Below, in pieces: positions 1 to 10,161 of a DNA stretch of 64,000 nt. The stretch covers positions 62,001 to 126,000 of the forward strand of contig JAISUK010000044.1 of NCBI GenBank assembly GCA_031272075.1, in the 5' to 3' direction. Position 1 is the stretch's first letter. Each line of letters starts with the position of its first letter. This DNA is from Dysgonamonadaceae bacterium (GTDB lineage: Bacteria; Bacteroidota; Bacteroidia; Bacteroidales; Azobacteroidaceae). The translations under genes were made by a program, and so were the position numbers. Under the pieces are notes generated by a model. It was not told the origin of the DNA. It saw only the letters and a program-made list of their open reading frames with translations, and did not search any database.

Positions 1-2
1 AT

Positions 3-518
3 AATGGAAAATCGGGCTTCTCCGGCGAATTCGGACATATTGCTTCGTTTGATAATGAAATCATTTGCCACTGCGGAAAAAAAGGCTGTCTGGAGACGGA
101 AGCATCCGGCTGGGCGCTGTCGCGAAAGCTGATTGAACGTATCAACAACAAGGCAAATTCCATCCTCTCGGAGTGGGTGATGGCGAACGAAGGGCAACAT
201 ATCCCGCTGGAAGAGATTATGAACGCCATAAAAAAAGAAGATACTTTGAGCATCGAAATCATGGAAGAAGTCGGACAGAAGCTGGGAAAACATATCGCAG
301 GACTCATCAACATCTTCAATCCGGATCTGGTGGTCGTCGGCGGAACGCTCTCTCTGGCGGAAGATTACCTCTTCGAGCCGATCAAAACAGCGATCCGGAA
401 ATATTCGCTCAACCTGGTGAGCAGAGATTCGGAGATCGTTCTCTCGAAACTGAAAGACAAGGCAGGCGTGATCGGCTCTTGTATGGTGGCGCGCCGGAGG
501 ATGTTTGAAATGGTTTGA
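3..518 (+). CDS. ROK family protein (sugar kinase or NagC-type repressor), C-terminal part
   Basis: The window opens inside this gene; about 171 C-terminal residues are visible. The ROK signature is clear: GEFGHI followed by the zinc-type cluster CHCGKKGCLE within the first 35 visible residues, and later FNPDLVVVGG, the usual ROK C-terminal strand-loop. ROK proteins are either sugar kinases of the glucokinase or N-acetylmannosamine type, or NagC/XylR-like repressors that also carry an N-terminal helix-turn-helix. The N-terminus that would decide between them lies outside the window. It converges with the HAD phosphatase and GH92 mannosidase operon, so a role in sugar sensing or sugar phosphorylation fits the context, but that is inference. 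Confidence 0.85.
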   Translation, partial: NGKSGFSGEFGHIASFDNEIICHCGKKGCLETEASGWALSRKLIERINNKANSILSEWVMANEGQHIPLEEIMNAIKKEDTLSIEIMEEVGQKLGKHIAGLINIFNPDLVVVGGTLSLAEDYLFEPIKTAIRKYSLNLVSRDSEIVLSKLKDKAGVIGSCMVARRRMFEMV

Positions 519-538
519 TTGCTTCGCTGCGCGAGGCA

Positions 539-1189
539 TCATCCAAAGTCGCCTAAACCCAGAAGGTCTTTGAGATGAAAATGAGTGAAATCGGGAATTG
601 CCGCAATGACGTCGTTCGCGATACTGGCTTTCGAGTTCGTGGTTGCCAGTCCGACGACTTTCATGCCGGCATCCTTTCCCGATTGGATGCCGTGGAAAGA
701 ATCTTCAAACACGAAGCAACGTTCCGGAGGAACATCCAGGTCTTTGGCTGCCAACAGGTAACACATCGGGTTGGGCTTCCCGTGCGTAATCCGGTCGGCC
801 GAAACAATCGTATCGAAATACGGTTTCAGGAACATTTTCTCAAAGACGCTCTGCAATTTTTTATCGGAAGAACTCGTTACCAATCCAAGCTTTACATGAT
901 GCTGCTTCAGTTCCGCCAGAAATTCCGGCGCCCCCGCAATCGGGATGATCTCCAATTGCGATTCGTAATCGTGGTTTGCCTGTTCGATTCTCGCCTGTTC
1001 TTCGGGCGGGAGATGCGAAAAATAAGTAGACATGATCGCCGGGAGGGTCGTCCCTTTGATGACCCGCTCGAAATCTACGATGCCGAGGTGATAGACTTCG
1101 CCGATGTTTCTCCAGAAGATATCGTATTGGGGTTCCGTATCAATGATGACCCCATCCAGATCGAATAATGCAGCGATCGACTGTTTCAT
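539..1189 (-). CDS. HAD-superfamily hydrolase, beta-phosphoglucomutase / sugar-phosphatase type
   Basis: A 216-residue HAD hydrolase with all four motifs: FDLDGVIIDTEP (nucleophile and acid/base Asp), the Thr/Ser motif VTSSSD, the Lys of HGKPNP, and the metal-binding pair in FVFEDSFHGI. The helical cap between motifs I and II places it with beta-phosphoglucomutase-like phosphatases and mutases acting on sugar phosphates. The frame extends upstream to a TTG at 1201, but the ATG at 1189 gives the normal start just before the first beta strand. It follows the GH92 gene by 24 bases and is probably cotranscribed, which suggests handling of a sugar phosphate derived from mannose or another glycan sugar. 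Exact substrate unknown. Confidence 0.85.
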   Translation of the reverse strand: MKQSIAALFDLDGVIIDTEPQYDIFWRNIGEVYHLGIVDFERVIKGTTLPAIMSTYFSHLPPEEQARIEQANHDYESQLEIIPIAGAPEFLAELKQHHVKLGLVTSSSDKKLQSVFEKMFLKPYFDTIVSADRITHGKPNPMCYLLAAKDLDVPPERCFVFEDSFHGIQSGKDAGMKVVGLATTNSKASIANDVIAAIPDFTHFHLKDLLGLGDFG

Positions 1190-1213
1190 CTTACAGCGCA
1201 ATTCTTCGGCGGA

Positions 1214-3508
1214 TTACAGTCGCTCGTCTTTCGAGAACGAATACGGCAGTTCGTCGCCGCTGACACTGCGTTTGACCGGCGTGGGCGACATTTCAAAATC
1301 AATCGTCATGCCTTTCATCATCTCTTCGTGGCTCAACCACACTTTCTTGTAGTCTTTGCCGTTCACTTTCATGGAAGCGATATAGCGATTCGCATCGCTG
1401 TTGGAGGGCGCATTCAGTTCTATCTTGTGTCCGTTTTCCAGCGTCACCGTCATTTTTCGGAACAGTGGCGATCCGAGCACGTACTGTCCTGATCCCGGGC
1501 ATACCGGATAAAATCCCATCGCAGTAAACACGTACCACGCAGAAGTCTGTCCGTTGTCTTCATCGCCGCAATAGCCGTCGGGCGTAGCAAAATACAGCTT
1601 ATCCATCACTTCCCGGAGCCGGAATTGCGCTTTCCAAGGCTCTCCGGCATAATTATACAGATAAATCATGTGCTGTATCGGCTGGTTGCCGTGTGCGTAT
1701 TGTCCCATGTTCATGATCTGCATCTCACGGATTTCGTGGATGACCGCACGGTAATAGCTTTCATCAAAAAGCGGAGGCATGTTGAATACCGAATCCATCA
1801 TGGCGATAAACGGAGCGTTGCCGCCCATCAGGTCAATCAGTCCCTGTACATCATGAAATACCGACCAGGTGTAATGCCAGCCATTGCCTTCGGTAAATGC
1901 GTCACCCCATTTCAGCGGATTGTAGGGCGATTGGAATTGGCCGTCCTGGTTTTTCCCGCGCATCAGTTTGTGGGTGGGATCAAACAAGTTTCGGTAATTC
2001 TGTGAGCGTTTGGCATACAAAGCGATTTCCGTCTTCGGACGTTTCAACGCTTGCGCCAGTTTGAAGATCGTCCAGTCGTCGTAAGCATATTCCAGCGTCC
2101 GGGCGGCGCTTTCGTTGATTTTCACATCGTAAGGCACATAGCCCAGCTTATTGTAATATTCATATCCCATTCGTCCGGTAGAACGGCACTTCGGATGAAC
2201 GTGTTCCGTCCCGCTGATCATGCCTTCATACAAGGTTTGTATATCATAGCCGCGCAACCCTTTGAGGTAGGCATCCGCCACGATAGATGCGGAATTGTTG
2301 CCCACCATGCAATCCCGATGGCCGGGGCTGGCCCATTCGGGCAGGAATCCGCTCTCTTTGTAGGTATTCGCCAATCCTTCCTGTATTTCGCAGTTTATCG
2401 ACGGGTAGAGCAGGTTCAACAGCGGGAACAAGCAACGGAAAGTATCCCAGAATCCGGTATCCGTAAACATCCTGCCCGGCAGCACTTCGCCGTTATACGG
2501 GCTGTAGTGGACAACCTTGCCCGAAGCATCTATCTCATAAAATTTGCGGGGAAACAATACCGAACGATACAGGCAGGAATAAAATGTCCGTAACCGGTCG
2601 TCTGTCCCGCCGCTGACTTCCACCTTGCCCAGCGTCGTGTTCCAGATCTGACGCCCGTTCTCGCAGATTTCGTCAAAACCGGCATTTCCCAATTCTTTCA
2701 GGTTTTGCTCGGCTTGTTGAATACTGATAAATGAGGAGGCGACGCGCGCGTGCACCAGTTCATTCCTGGCAGTAACGAATCCAATCACAGCGCCTGCATG
2801 CGCATTTTCTGATTCCAGCAGATCGGTATGCAAGTCGTTGTCGTAAAAGACGGCTTTGTATTCAAAGGGCTTGTCGAATACCACGACGAAATAATTTTTG
2901 AAATTTTGCGGAACCCCTCCGCTATTCTTGGTGGAATATCCGACAATCTTGTTTTCTTCCGGGATGATTTTGACGTACGACCCCTTGTCGAACGCATCGA
3001 CAACTACATAGCTATGTTCCTGCTGCGGAAAGGTGAACCGGAACATCGCTGCCCGTTCGGTGGGCGTGATTTCAGTCACCACATCATAGTCTGCCAGATA
3101 CACCTTATAATAATAGGGTTTTGCCGTTTCTGCTTTATGCGAAAACCAGCTGGCGCGTTGATCTTGCTCAAACACCGGACTTCCGGTGACGGGCATGAGG
3201 GCAAATTGTCCGTAATCATTGATCCAGGGACTGGGCTGGTGCGTCTGTTTAAAGCCGCGTATCTTGTCGGAATCGTAAGTATACGCCCACCCGTCGCCCA
3301 TTTTTCCTGTCTGCGGCATCCAAAAATTCATCCCCCAGGGTCGCGCGATAGCAGGGTAGGTGTTGCCGTTCGACAACGAATGTTTCGACTGCGTACCCAT
3401 CAGCGGGTTTACGTAATCAACCGGAGTAAGATTCTCACTGACGATCGGCTGTGCGGACAGCATTGCGGAAAAAGCCGACACAAACAAGCCGGCAACTATT
3501 CTGTTCAT
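1214..3508 (-). CDS. GH92 family alpha-mannosidase, secreted
   Basis: A 764-residue glycoside hydrolase of family 92, which removes alpha-linked mannose from N-glycans or mannans with calcium-dependent exo-action. Family features: DYVNPLMGT at the start of the mature protein, NGNTYPAIARPWGMNFWMPQ, WNTTLGKVEVSGG, TEGNGWHYTWSVFHDVQGL, and the C-terminal block CGDEDNGQTSAWYVFTAMGF typical of the (alpha/alpha)6 domain. The long frame runs upstream to 3610, but the ATG at 3508 begins a signal peptide (MNRIVAGLFVSAFSAMLSAQ), so that start is chosen. A TAnnTTTG -7 element sits just upstream. It is the first gene of a two-gene operon with the HAD phosphatase. There is no SusCD pair next to it, so it acts outside a classical polysaccharide utilisation locus here. 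Confidence 0.93.
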   Translation of the reverse strand: MNRIVAGLFVSAFSAMLSAQPIVSENLTPVDYVNPLMGTQSKHSLSNGNTYPAIARPWGMNFWMPQTGKMGDGWAYTYDSDKIRGFKQTHQPSPWINDYGQFALMPVTGSPVFEQDQRASWFSHKAETAKPYYYKVYLADYDVVTEITPTERAAMFRFTFPQQEHSYVVVDAFDKGSYVKIIPEENKIVGYSTKNSGGVPQNFKNYFVVVFDKPFEYKAVFYDNDLHTDLLESENAHAGAVIGFVTARNELVHARVASSFISIQQAEQNLKELGNAGFDEICENGRQIWNTTLGKVEVSGGTDDRLRTFYSCLYRSVLFPRKFYEIDASGKVVHYSPYNGEVLPGRMFTDTGFWDTFRCLFPLLNLLYPSINCEIQEGLANTYKESGFLPEWASPGHRDCMVGNNSASIVADAYLKGLRGYDIQTLYEGMISGTEHVHPKCRSTGRMGYEYYNKLGYVPYDVKINESAARTLEYAYDDWTIFKLAQALKRPKTEIALYAKRSQNYRNLFDPTHKLMRGKNQDGQFQSPYNPLKWGDAFTEGNGWHYTWSVFHDVQGLIDLMGGNAPFIAMMDSVFNMPPLFDESYYRAVIHEIREMQIMNMGQYAHGNQPIQHMIYLYNYAGEPWKAQFRLREVMDKLYFATPDGYCGDEDNGQTSAWYVFTAMGFYPVCPGSGQYVLGSPLFRKMTVTLENGHKIELNAPSNSDANRYIASMKVNGKDYKKVWLSHEEMMKGMTIDFEMSPTPVKRSVSGDELPYSFSKDERL

Positions 3509-3538
3509 GAAAGTGGTGTTTTTGTTTGATAATTGAAG

Positions 3539-3546
3539 CAAATGTA
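3539..3546 (-). promoter_or_regulatory. Bacteroidota -7 element for the GH92 operon
   Basis: Minus-strand TACATTTG matches the Bacteroidota TAnnTTTG consensus. A TTTG-containing -33 element lies 19 bases upstream on the same strand (TTTTTTG). About 30 bases separate it from the ATG at 3508. Confidence 0.7.
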
Positions 3547-3576
3547 CAACAAATTCTTTAGTTATCAAAAAATCAC

Positions 3577-3584
3577 TAACTTTG
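3577..3584 (+). promoter_or_regulatory. Bacteroidota -7 element for the YciO-type gene
   Basis: Plus-strand TAACTTTG matches TAnnTTTG. The expected leader contains a short hairpin, AGTGGC/GCCACT with a 5-base loop, at 3595-3611, just before the ATG at 3625. The two divergent promoters share the 116-base gap. Confidence 0.65.
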
Positions 3585-3624
3585 CAGTGAATGGAGTGGC
3601 CGCTAGCCACTAATTCTTAAATCG

Positions 3625-4233
3625 ATGAAGGTTCGTTTGTATGAAGAAAATACCAACATGAAAGATGTCGACAAAGTTGTCAATATCTTGAAAGACGGTG
3701 GGTTGGCAATCTATCCCACCGACACCGTCTATGCCATGGGTTGCGATGCCTTGAACGTCCGTGCAGTGGAAATGATCTGCAAAATCAAAAACATCAATCC
3801 CGCTAAAACCAACCTTTCGATTATCTGTTACGACCTGAGCGACATCAGTGCTTATGCCAAAATCTCCACGCCGGTCTTCAAACTGATGAAAAAAAACCTG
3901 CCGGGGCCATTCACTTTTATCTTGAATGCCACTACCAATCTCCCAAAGATTTACAAGAATCGGAAAGAAGTCGGCATTCGAATCCCCGACAACGGCATCA
4001 TCCGACTGATCACCAAAGAACTGGGGAACCCGATCCTGACGACTTCCGTCCGCAACGACGACCAAATCATGGAATACGATACCGATCCCGAACTGATTTA
4101 TGAAGAATACATGAACCTCGTGGATGTGGTGGTCGACGGCGGCTATGGCGGGCTGGAACCTTCTACTGTGGTAGATTGCACCAACGACATGATCGAGATC
4201 GTTCGCCAGGGGAAAGGCGAATTGATATTATAG
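3625..4233 (+). CDS. YrdC/Sua5-domain protein of the YciO subfamily
   Basis: A 202-residue YrdC-fold protein. Motifs include GGLAIYPTDTVYAMGCD near residue 30, LPGPFTFILNA near 92, GIRIPDN near 119 and the C-terminal STVVDCTND. Length and the ending (hydrophobic Thr-Val-Val block, then IVRQGKGEL) match the YciO subfamily rather than full-length Sua5. YrdC/TsaC proteins make threonylcarbamoyl-AMP for the t6A37 modification of tRNAs reading ANN codons; the activity of YciO itself is less certain. In Bacteroidota this form is often the annotated threonylcarbamoyl-AMP synthase. Its last 6 bases overlap the convergent gene. Confidence 0.85.
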   Translation: MKVRLYEENTNMKDVDKVVNILKDGGLAIYPTDTVYAMGCDALNVRAVEMICKIKNINPAKTNLSIICYDLSDISAYAKISTPVFKLMKKNLPGPFTFILNATTNLPKIYKNRKEVGIRIPDNGIIRLITKELGNPILTTSVRNDDQIMEYDTDPELIYEEYMNLVDVVVDGGYGGLEPSTVVDCTNDMIEIVRQGKGELIL

Positions 4234-4641
4234 CGGTTGAGGCTGATCAGTCGCGCCCAGCAGCGAATCGATCATTTCTATCTTGCCGAGCCGGTCGAAC
4301 GAGAAGGTATCGTCGCGTTCGTCCACATAGCGGAGTAACACACGCGCCCGTTCCAGCAACCGGTTCCCGTGGTCTGCGTCCAGGTAACTCTCTTCCAATA
4401 ACAGGTTTGCGAGTATTTCCATGAACGAGAGTGCAGGATTGCCGTCCACGGCAAGCAATTCCATGAGTTGATCGGGTGTGGCGTCCAGGCGTTGCGCTTC
4501 CGTCAGTCGTAACGAAGCATAGCATTGCTCCAGCAGTTGCCGCGAATTGTCGGTATTCCCGTGGGTGCGTTGCTCAATCAGCAGTCGCAATGCTTTGAAG
4601 AAATCTTCAATCAATGCCAGAATATAATCTCGTTTCAACAT
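4228..4641 (-). CDS. Small helical protein of unknown function (DUF6483-like)
   Basis: A 137-residue, predicted all-helical acidic protein without signal peptide or membrane segment. The start MLKRDYILALIEDFFKAL and the later LLEESYLDADHGNRLLERA repeat-like helices recall DUF6483-type proteins, a family of unknown function; this is a weak resemblance. It begins 18 bases after the rseP stop and is probably the last gene of that minus-strand operon. No function can be assigned. Confidence 0.6.
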   Translation of the reverse strand: MLKRDYILALIEDFFKALRLLIEQRTHGNTDNSRQLLEQCYASLRLTEAQRLDATPDQLMELLAVDGNPALSFMEILANLLLEESYLDADHGNRLLERARVLLRYVDERDDTFSFDRLGKIEMIDSLLGATDQPQPL

Positions 4642-4659
4642 GGCGAGTTTGTTGTTGTG

Positions 4660-5979
4660 TTATCTCAAGAATCGCAAAATATCGTTTCCGTTGGAATAAA
4701 GCACCAGTCCCAAGATGATAATCATGCCGGTAATTTGGGCATATTCCAGGAATTTCTCATTCGGTTTGCGTCCGGAAATGATTTCGTACAGCAGAAACAG
4801 CACATGTCCGCCGTCCAATGCCGGAATGGGCAGCACGTTCATCACACCCAGTATGATGGACAGGAAAGCCGTCATGCTCCAGAACGCTTCCCAGTCCCAC
4901 AGTGGCGGGAAGATGCTGGCGATGGTGCCAAAACCGCCGAGACTTTCCACGCCTTCTTTTGTGAAGAAATATTTGAATTGTCCCAGGTAGCTTTTCATGG
5001 TCGAGACTCCCTTCGACAGTCCTGCGGGAAACGAAGTAAAGAAGTTGTACCGTTTATAGATTGTTTGATAAACTTCTACAGGCGATTTGCGAATCACGCC
5101 GATTTTGCCGTTTTCGTTGGGTGTAATCTCTGTCTGTTGTAAGGCGCCGTTGCGGTAGAAAGCGATGGCGACAGCCTGTTCTTTGTGCTCGTTGAACAGG
5201 TCAGTCAGCTCATCCGCCGCCATTCCCAGGTTGCCTTCCACACCGACGATGCTGTCGCCGGCTAGCAGTCCTGCTTGTTTGGCCGGAGAGCCGTTGTTCA
5301 CCGAAGAGACGACAAACGGGAAACGCGGGACGATGAAACTGCCTTTCGAGTCGAGCAGCACTTTGTTGAACCCTTCCGGCAGGGTGATGCCGGTTTCTGC
5401 GCCGTCGCGCAAGACGGTGACTTCTGCAGCTTCCGCCAGCGCCATCAAGGATTTCATATCGATGGTTTCCAGCAACTTCCCGTCGGCTGTCAACGGGATA
5501 TCCCCGTCGCGGAAGCCGGCGTTTTCCGCTGTTTCATTGAAAGCAAACCCCATGGTATAATTTCTGAATGGGATGTATTCTTCGCCCCAATGCAACAGGA
5601 TCATCGCGTAGATGAAGAATGCCAGGATGAAGTTCATGACGATTCCGCCAATCATGATGATCAGCCGTTGCAATGCCGGTTTGGAACGAAATTCCCACGG
5701 CTGCTCCGGCTGTTTCAGCTGTTCTTTATCCATGCTTTCGTCGATCATCCCGGCGAGTTTGACGTAGCCGCCCAGCGGCAGCCAGCCGATGCCGTATTCC
5801 GTTTCGCTTCGCTTCGATCGGAATTTCCAGAGGGAAAACCACGGATTGAAAAACAGATAAAACTTTTCCACACGCACCTTGAACAGGCGAGCAGGAATAA
5901 AATGGCCGCATTCATGAATAATGACGAGTATTGAGAGACTCAATACCAATTGTAAAACTCTTATTAATACTGTTTCCAT
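4660..5979 (-). CDS. rseP: RseP-family site-2 protease (intramembrane zinc metalloprotease)
   Basis: A 439-residue M50 protease with the catalytic HExxH as HECGH at residues 22-26 in the first membrane segment and the second motif NVLPIPALDGGH near the C-terminus. The periplasmic part between the membrane segments contains PDZ-like repeats (KAGLLAGDSIVGVEG is typical of a PDZ carboxylate loop). RseP cleaves membrane-anchored anti-sigma factors and signal-peptide remnants. The gene follows dxr by 3 bases, the arrangement seen in many Bacteroidota. In this genome it is a candidate for processing the FecR-type anti-sigma factors found at 48 and 62 kb; that link is inferred from known FecR-RseP biology, not shown here. 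Confidence 0.94.
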   Translation of the reverse strand: METVLIRVLQLVLSLSILVIIHECGHFIPARLFKVRVEKFYLFFNPWFSLWKFRSKRSETEYGIGWLPLGGYVKLAGMIDESMDKEQLKQPEQPWEFRSKPALQRLIIMIGGIVMNFILAFFIYAMILLHWGEEYIPFRNYTMGFAFNETAENAGFRDGDIPLTADGKLLETIDMKSLMALAEAAEVTVLRDGAETGITLPEGFNKVLLDSKGSFIVPRFPFVVSSVNNGSPAKQAGLLAGDSIVGVEGNLGMAADELTDLFNEHKEQAVAIAFYRNGALQQTEITPNENGKIGVIRKSPVEVYQTIYKRYNFFTSFPAGLSKGVSTMKSYLGQFKYFFTKEGVESLGGFGTIASIFPPLWDWEAFWSMTAFLSIILGVMNVLPIPALDGGHVLFLLYEIISGRKPNEKFLEYAQITGMIIILGLVLYSNGNDILRFLR

Positions 5980-5982
5980 AAA

Positions 5983-7134
5983 TTATATAATCAATTTTTC
6001 TGCAATCGCGCGCGATTCCGCATCCGTCCGGACATAATCGTCAAGCGTGGGTATGCGGACAAAAGAGGCGCGTTGCATCGTTGTTTCTATGATCTCACTC
6101 ATTTGCAGGAAGCCGATCCTGTCTTGTAAAAATGCTGCCACCGCAATCTCATTGGCGGCATTCAGGATACACGGCATATTGCCTCCCTGCCGGATGGCCT
6201 CGTAGGCGAGTGGCAGATTCCGGAATTTATGCAAATCCGGTTGCTCAAACGTCAACGAGCGATAGCGACTGAAATCCACACGCCCGAAAGACGATTCCAA
6301 CCGATCGGGATAAGCCAGCGCGTACTGTATCGGTAGCCGCATGTCGGGCACGCCCAGCTGCGCCTTCACGGAAGCATCTGCAAATTGCACCATCGAATGG
6401 ATGATCGATTGCGGATGCACCAGCACCTGAATCTGTTGCGGGTCGACGGCAAACAGCCATTTGGCTTCTATCATCTCAAACCCTTTGTTCATCAGCGAGG
6501 CCGAATCGATGGTCACTTTCGCGCCCATGTTCCAATTCGGATGCTTCAATGCCTGCGCTTTGGTGGCGTGCGCCAATTGGTCGAGCGTCCATTCCCTGAA
6601 CGGGCCGCCCGAAGCGGTGAGGAGGATCTTCTCGATGGCATTGTCGCCTTCTCCTACCAGGCACTGAAAGATGGCGGAATGTTCCGAATCGACGGGGAGC
6701 ACCGCCGTCCGGTGTTCCAATGCCAGTTGGGTAATCAGTTCTCCCGCCACAACCAAAGTCTCCTTGTTGGCCAGTGCAATGGTCTTGCGGGCGGTGATGG
6801 CCGCGATGGTTGGCCGCAACCCGGAAAACCCCACCATGGCCACCAGCACGATGTGGATCGGTTCTGCCCTGACCACTTCGCAGATGGCGTCGGCTCCCGT
6901 CCAGACTTTGATCGGCAGGTCGCTGAGCGCCGCCTTCAGTTGCGGATATTTTGTTTCGTCGGCAATCACCACCATTTCCGGCAGAAATTCCTTCGCTTGT
7001 GCTATCAGCAGGTCAACGTTGCGGTGGGCGGTCAAGGCGTACACTTCAAACCGTTCCGGATGCTCCCGGATCACCTGCAGCGCCTGTGTCCCGATCGATC
7101 CGGTTGAACCCAATACAGCAATCTGTCGTTTCAT
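5983..7134 (-). CDS. dxr: 1-deoxy-D-xylulose-5-phosphate reductoisomerase
   Basis: A 383-residue enzyme that converts DXP to methylerythritol phosphate with NADPH in the MEP isoprenoid pathway. The NADPH loop GSTGSIGTQAL is at residues 9-19; ALANKETLV, SEHSAIFQCL and the metal/substrate block IDSASLMNKGFEMIEA are all present. Length is normal for the family. Its ATG shares one base with the TGA of the upstream M23 gene, so the two are translationally coupled. Confidence 0.96.
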   Translation of the reverse strand: MKRQIAVLGSTGSIGTQALQVIREHPERFEVYALTAHRNVDLLIAQAKEFLPEMVVIADETKYPQLKAALSDLPIKVWTGADAICEVVRAEPIHIVLVAMVGFSGLRPTIAAITARKTIALANKETLVVAGELITQLALEHRTAVLPVDSEHSAIFQCLVGEGDNAIEKILLTASGGPFREWTLDQLAHATKAQALKHPNWNMGAKVTIDSASLMNKGFEMIEAKWLFAVDPQQIQVLVHPQSIIHSMVQFADASVKAQLGVPDMRLPIQYALAYPDRLESSFGRVDFSRYRSLTFEQPDLHKFRNLPLAYEAIRQGGNMPCILNAANEIAVAAFLQDRIGFLQMSEIIETTMQRASFVRIPTLDDYVRTDAESRAIAEKLII

Positions 7135-8000
7135 CAGAATACAATAAACTCTTCCGGATCGACCGCCGATCCTTTATACCACAATTCAAAATGCAGATGC
7201 GTCCCGGTGGACAGTTGGCCGGTATTTCCCACCAGTGCAATGGCGTCGCCGGCATCCACTTCGTCGCCGATGCTCTTTAGCAGCAGTGCATTGTGCTTGT
7301 AGATCGAGACAAACCCATTGGCATGTTGCAAGTGGATGACATTGCCGGCGTCGGCGTCAAAACCCACAAAAATCACTGTCCCGGCGAGTGTGGCCAGCAC
7401 ACTTTCTTTCGGACTGGTCGCGATGTCCGTGCCGAAATGTTTGTTTTCCCGATTGAAATGGGTGGAGATGATCCCCTTGACAGGGCGGTAAAAAACCAGG
7501 TTGTCCGGCAAAACCACCGACGGCGAGAAGACACTCAGATTGTAACGCTCTTCATCTTCGTACTTCCGTACAAACTCGGTCGTCATTTCCGATCGAGAGA
7601 AATCGGACGAAGTCAGGCTGTCGGGCAATGGATCGATGTCGCGCACCGAATCGATCTTCAGGTCGCCGCGCAGGATGCCCCCCACATTGTTCAGGAAAAA
7701 TGACTGGACAGCCAGCACATGTTCGAGCGAATCCGCGCGCAGGATGCTGTTGACGATCTCGCGGCGGTTTTCCACATCCAGATATCCCGGCAGGTAATTG
7801 CGGATGGGCGTCTTGATGATCACAATAGAAGTCAGGACTACCAGCAGGAAGACGAAAACCAATACCGTCAGATACGCCGACAAACGCGACAGGCGAAACG
7901 AAAACACTTCTTCGAGCGTATTTTCATTCAGAAACGACAGTTTGTATTGCAGCCGGATCCTTTTCCAGAAGGTTGCGTTTTTATTGCGATTGCCAGCCAT
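7134..8000 (-). CDS. M23 family murein endopeptidase, membrane-anchored
   Basis: A 288-residue protein with a short cytoplasmic N-terminus, one membrane segment around residues 38-62 (LTVLVFVFLLVVLTSIVII), a linker, and a LytM domain from about 180. The zinc ligands look intact: H-x3-D in NKHFGTD and HLHFELW near the C-terminus. Such enzymes cut peptide cross-links in peptidoglycan at the periplasmic face. It starts 2 bases after the S46 peptidase stop and overlaps dxr by one base, so it belongs to the same operon. Confidence 0.9.
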   Translation of the reverse strand: MAGNRNKNATFWKRIRLQYKLSFLNENTLEEVFSFRLSRLSAYLTVLVFVFLLVVLTSIVIIKTPIRNYLPGYLDVENRREIVNSILRADSLEHVLAVQSFFLNNVGGILRGDLKIDSVRDIDPLPDSLTSSDFSRSEMTTEFVRKYEDEERYNLSVFSPSVVLPDNLVFYRPVKGIISTHFNRENKHFGTDIATSPKESVLATLAGTVIFVGFDADAGNVIHLQHANGFVSIYKHNALLLKSIGDEVDAGDAIALVGNTGQLSTGTHLHFELWYKGSAVDPEEFIVF

Positions 8001-8002
8001 AT

Positions 8003-10153
<2,151 letters not shown>

Positions 10154-10161
10154 AGATAAAA

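Noticed and set aside
3595-3611. Riboswitch or attenuator before the YciO-type gene
   Set aside because: Only one 6-bp hairpin; no match to a known riboswitch and no terminator-like T run.
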